From Tolypothrix sp. FACHB-123 (GTDB lineage Bacteria > Cyanobacteriota > Cyanobacteriia > Cyanobacteriales > Nostocaceae), in assembly GCF_014697075.1 (NCBI RefSeq), contig NZ_JACJRE010000033.1, positions 26,414 to 90,413 on the forward strand: a stretch of DNA of 64,000 nt, read 5' to 3'. Shown one piece after another: positions 62,587-64,000 of the stretch. The position numbers and the translations under genes were made by a program. Every line of letters starts with the position of its first letter. The first letter of the stretch is position 1. The notes beneath the pieces are model-generated. The model was given only the letters and a program-made list of their open reading frames with translations. It searched no databases and was not told where the DNA came from.

Positions 62587-63714
62587 TTATGAATAATTGT
62601 ATTGATTTAAATTTTGGAGATAATTAATCACTGTTTGCGGTAGCAAATTAGTCATACATGGATGGTTGTCTACTAAACAAAACTTGTTGTGAAAATTATG
62701 CTCCTGACAGATGGTACACTTAAAATCAGTAAGGGCTATTTTGACATAAGGTTGTCGAGGCGACCAAAGCCTAATCGGACTAGCACCATCACCATCTACA
62801 TCGTTACCAAAAATCGCCACTGTAGGACAACCAACCGCAGCAGCAATGTGTAGTAGTCCGCTATCGACAGTAATACAGAGCCTCGCTTGACGACAAGTGC
62901 CAGCTAATTCAGTCAGCGATGTTTTCCCTCTGAGGTCAATCAATGAAGTTTCTGCGAGTAAATAATCTTCAGTGCGATCGGAGAAATATAAAGTCTGCTG
63001 AATTTGTGGACTGCTACCAACTAAACCAACCGTCAATCCTTGACTTTCACACCACTGAATTACTTGTTGCCAGTATACCACAGGCCACATTTTGGCAGGA
63101 CGGGTGGCTGTAACACTAATGATAACATCAGGAACGGGGAAATTTGGCGCTTTACTTGGTAATTCTAATTGAAAAAAATCCGTTTCTACATAAGCAATCC
63201 GGCAAAATATTTCGCTGATATAGTTACTAGTAAGAATTTCTTGATGTCTGTTCAGAAATGCTGGACTATTCCAATCTGGATCGCTAAGAATTTTCTGTAC
63301 AGGATCGTGACTAGCATCTAACTTAAGCCGGAAATCTTGAGATAATGCACCTCCCGCTACATAAGTAGGACGAATAGCAGTAACTGTAACTAAGTTAATT
63401 TCACTAAATTCATCACAATTAATTGCTAAATCGTAAACCCCAGCAATTTCACAACGTTGACGCACTGCTTGCGCCAAAGTTCCTAAAAAATCTTGTCTAT
63501 CTGTATAAAGCGAGAATCGCCAATCGATATATGGGCTGTGAATTTCCAAATCTTTGGTAATTTCACTACCAAAAAAGTCTAATATAGAGTCAGGGTATTT
63601 TTCTTTTAATCCTCTTAAAAGAGGTGTAATTACAACAAAGTTTCCTACCTTAGTAGATGAAAAAATAGCTATATGAGGATGAGGACGTAAAGGTTGATTA
63701 GAAAAAATTTCCAT
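62587..63714 (-). CDS. Glycosyltransferase family 9 (heptosyltransferase-like)
   Basis: GT9 enzymes build the core of lipopolysaccharide or similar surface glycans. The 375-residue product shows HIAIFSSTKVGNFVVITPLLRGLKEKYPDS, the typical N-terminal Rossmann part, and CITVDSGLLHIAAAVGCPTVAIFGN at the C-terminal nucleotide-sugar-binding part. A CTICQEHNFHNKFCLVDNHPCM cluster of cysteines near the end is like other GT9 proteins. The sugar is unknown. The following 286 bp up to the window edge show no gene. Confidence 0.9.
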   Translation of the reverse strand: MEIFSNQPLRPHPHIAIFSSTKVGNFVVITPLLRGLKEKYPDSILDFFGSEITKDLEIHSPYIDWRFSLYTDRQDFLGTLAQAVRQRCEIAGVYDLAINCDEFSEINLVTVTAIRPTYVAGGALSQDFRLKLDASHDPVQKILSDPDWNSPAFLNRHQEILTSNYISEIFCRIAYVETDFFQLELPSKAPNFPVPDVIISVTATRPAKMWPVVYWQQVIQWCESQGLTVGLVGSSPQIQQTLYFSDRTEDYLLAETSLIDLRGKTSLTELAGTCRQARLCITVDSGLLHIAAAVGCPTVAIFGNDVDGDGASPIRLWSPRQPYVKIALTDFKCTICQEHNFHNKFCLVDNHPCMTNLLPQTVINYLQNLNQYNYS

Positions 63715-64000
63715 AATAAGGAATAATTTATAATTTTCCTAGTTTATCGTAAATAAAAGAGTTTAAGACCCCTAATCTATAGGTAGCACGGAATCGGAGA
63801 CACTCCACCTCCGCTCAGTTTCAGTCGTTGTTTAAATCCCCATCTGAAAATGTCTTTAATGCGCGAATTTTGAATTGTTAATTGTTAATTGCTATTCTTT
63901 TGGTTCTTCAGTAGCTATTATGCCAAATTATTAGTTATAGCACTCATATAAACACAAAAAAAGCATCTTTATTTTGCCAAAAGCCTTATATGTATTGACA

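Overview
The window looks like the chromosome of a filamentous, heterocyst-type cyanobacterium (Nostocales). The signs are many HIP1 octamers (GCGATCGC), several unrelated heptanucleotide repeat tracts, cyanobacterial markers (pipX-pipY, sepF, ndhD, DUF3086/DUF3119 next to plsY) and an upstream box of lexA that fits the Anabaena SOS consensus.

Positions 177-18404 are a type V-K CRISPR-associated transposon (CAST). It carries tnsB, tnsC and tniQ at the left, cargo in the middle, and cas12k, a tracrRNA gene and a short CRISPR array at the right. Both ends carry arrays of TGTCG-type TnsB sites with the same 19-bp terminal spacing. Its right end lies just past the 3' end of a tRNA-Thr(UGU) gene. 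A 17-nt spacer outside the main array matches that tRNA, beside a GGTA PAM, and the element starts exactly 60 bp from the PAM. The cargo holds an XRE regulator with palindromic operators, a MerR-type regulator, a Cas2-like small protein, a 40-aa protein, a full type I restriction-modification set (hsdR, hsdM, hsdS) with a HEPN/zinc-ribbon gene and a 2OG-Fe dioxygenase gene inserted between hsdR and hsdM, and a ParE toxin remnant.

Four CAST points stand out. Cas12k is 768 aa because of an in-frame, triplicated 37-residue block not expected in the family. A 57-aa ribbon-helix-helix regulator is encoded divergently from cas12k, and the cas12k promoter sits on five tandem 8-bp repeats. A diverged 3' fragment of a second cas12k abuts the tnsB-proximal end at positions 1-176, which suggests a former tandem CAST. 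The tnsB-proximal end also contains a hairpin terminator.

Positions 18.4-28 kb hold argF, lexA, a Dnd-type restriction helicase and dndD without dndB/C, a nuclease lipoprotein, a Uma2 protein and der. Positions 28-43 kb are housekeeping genes: ecfT, pipX-pipY, sepF, proC, a Ski2-like helicase, a PAS histidine kinase and a lipid/envelope cluster (plsY, DUF3086, DUF3119, MlaE permease). Positions 43-64 kb hold sppA, aroH, a CHAT-protease/beta-barrel pair, a methyltransferase, an RluA-like synthase, ndhD, a probable alginate-like exopolysaccharide cluster (HlyD protein, GT2 synthase with a beta-helix tail, PL14-like lyase), csaA-like/tatC, a lytic transglycosylase and a GT9 glycosyltransferase. 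Dispersed palindromic and heptamer repeats fill many intergenic gaps.
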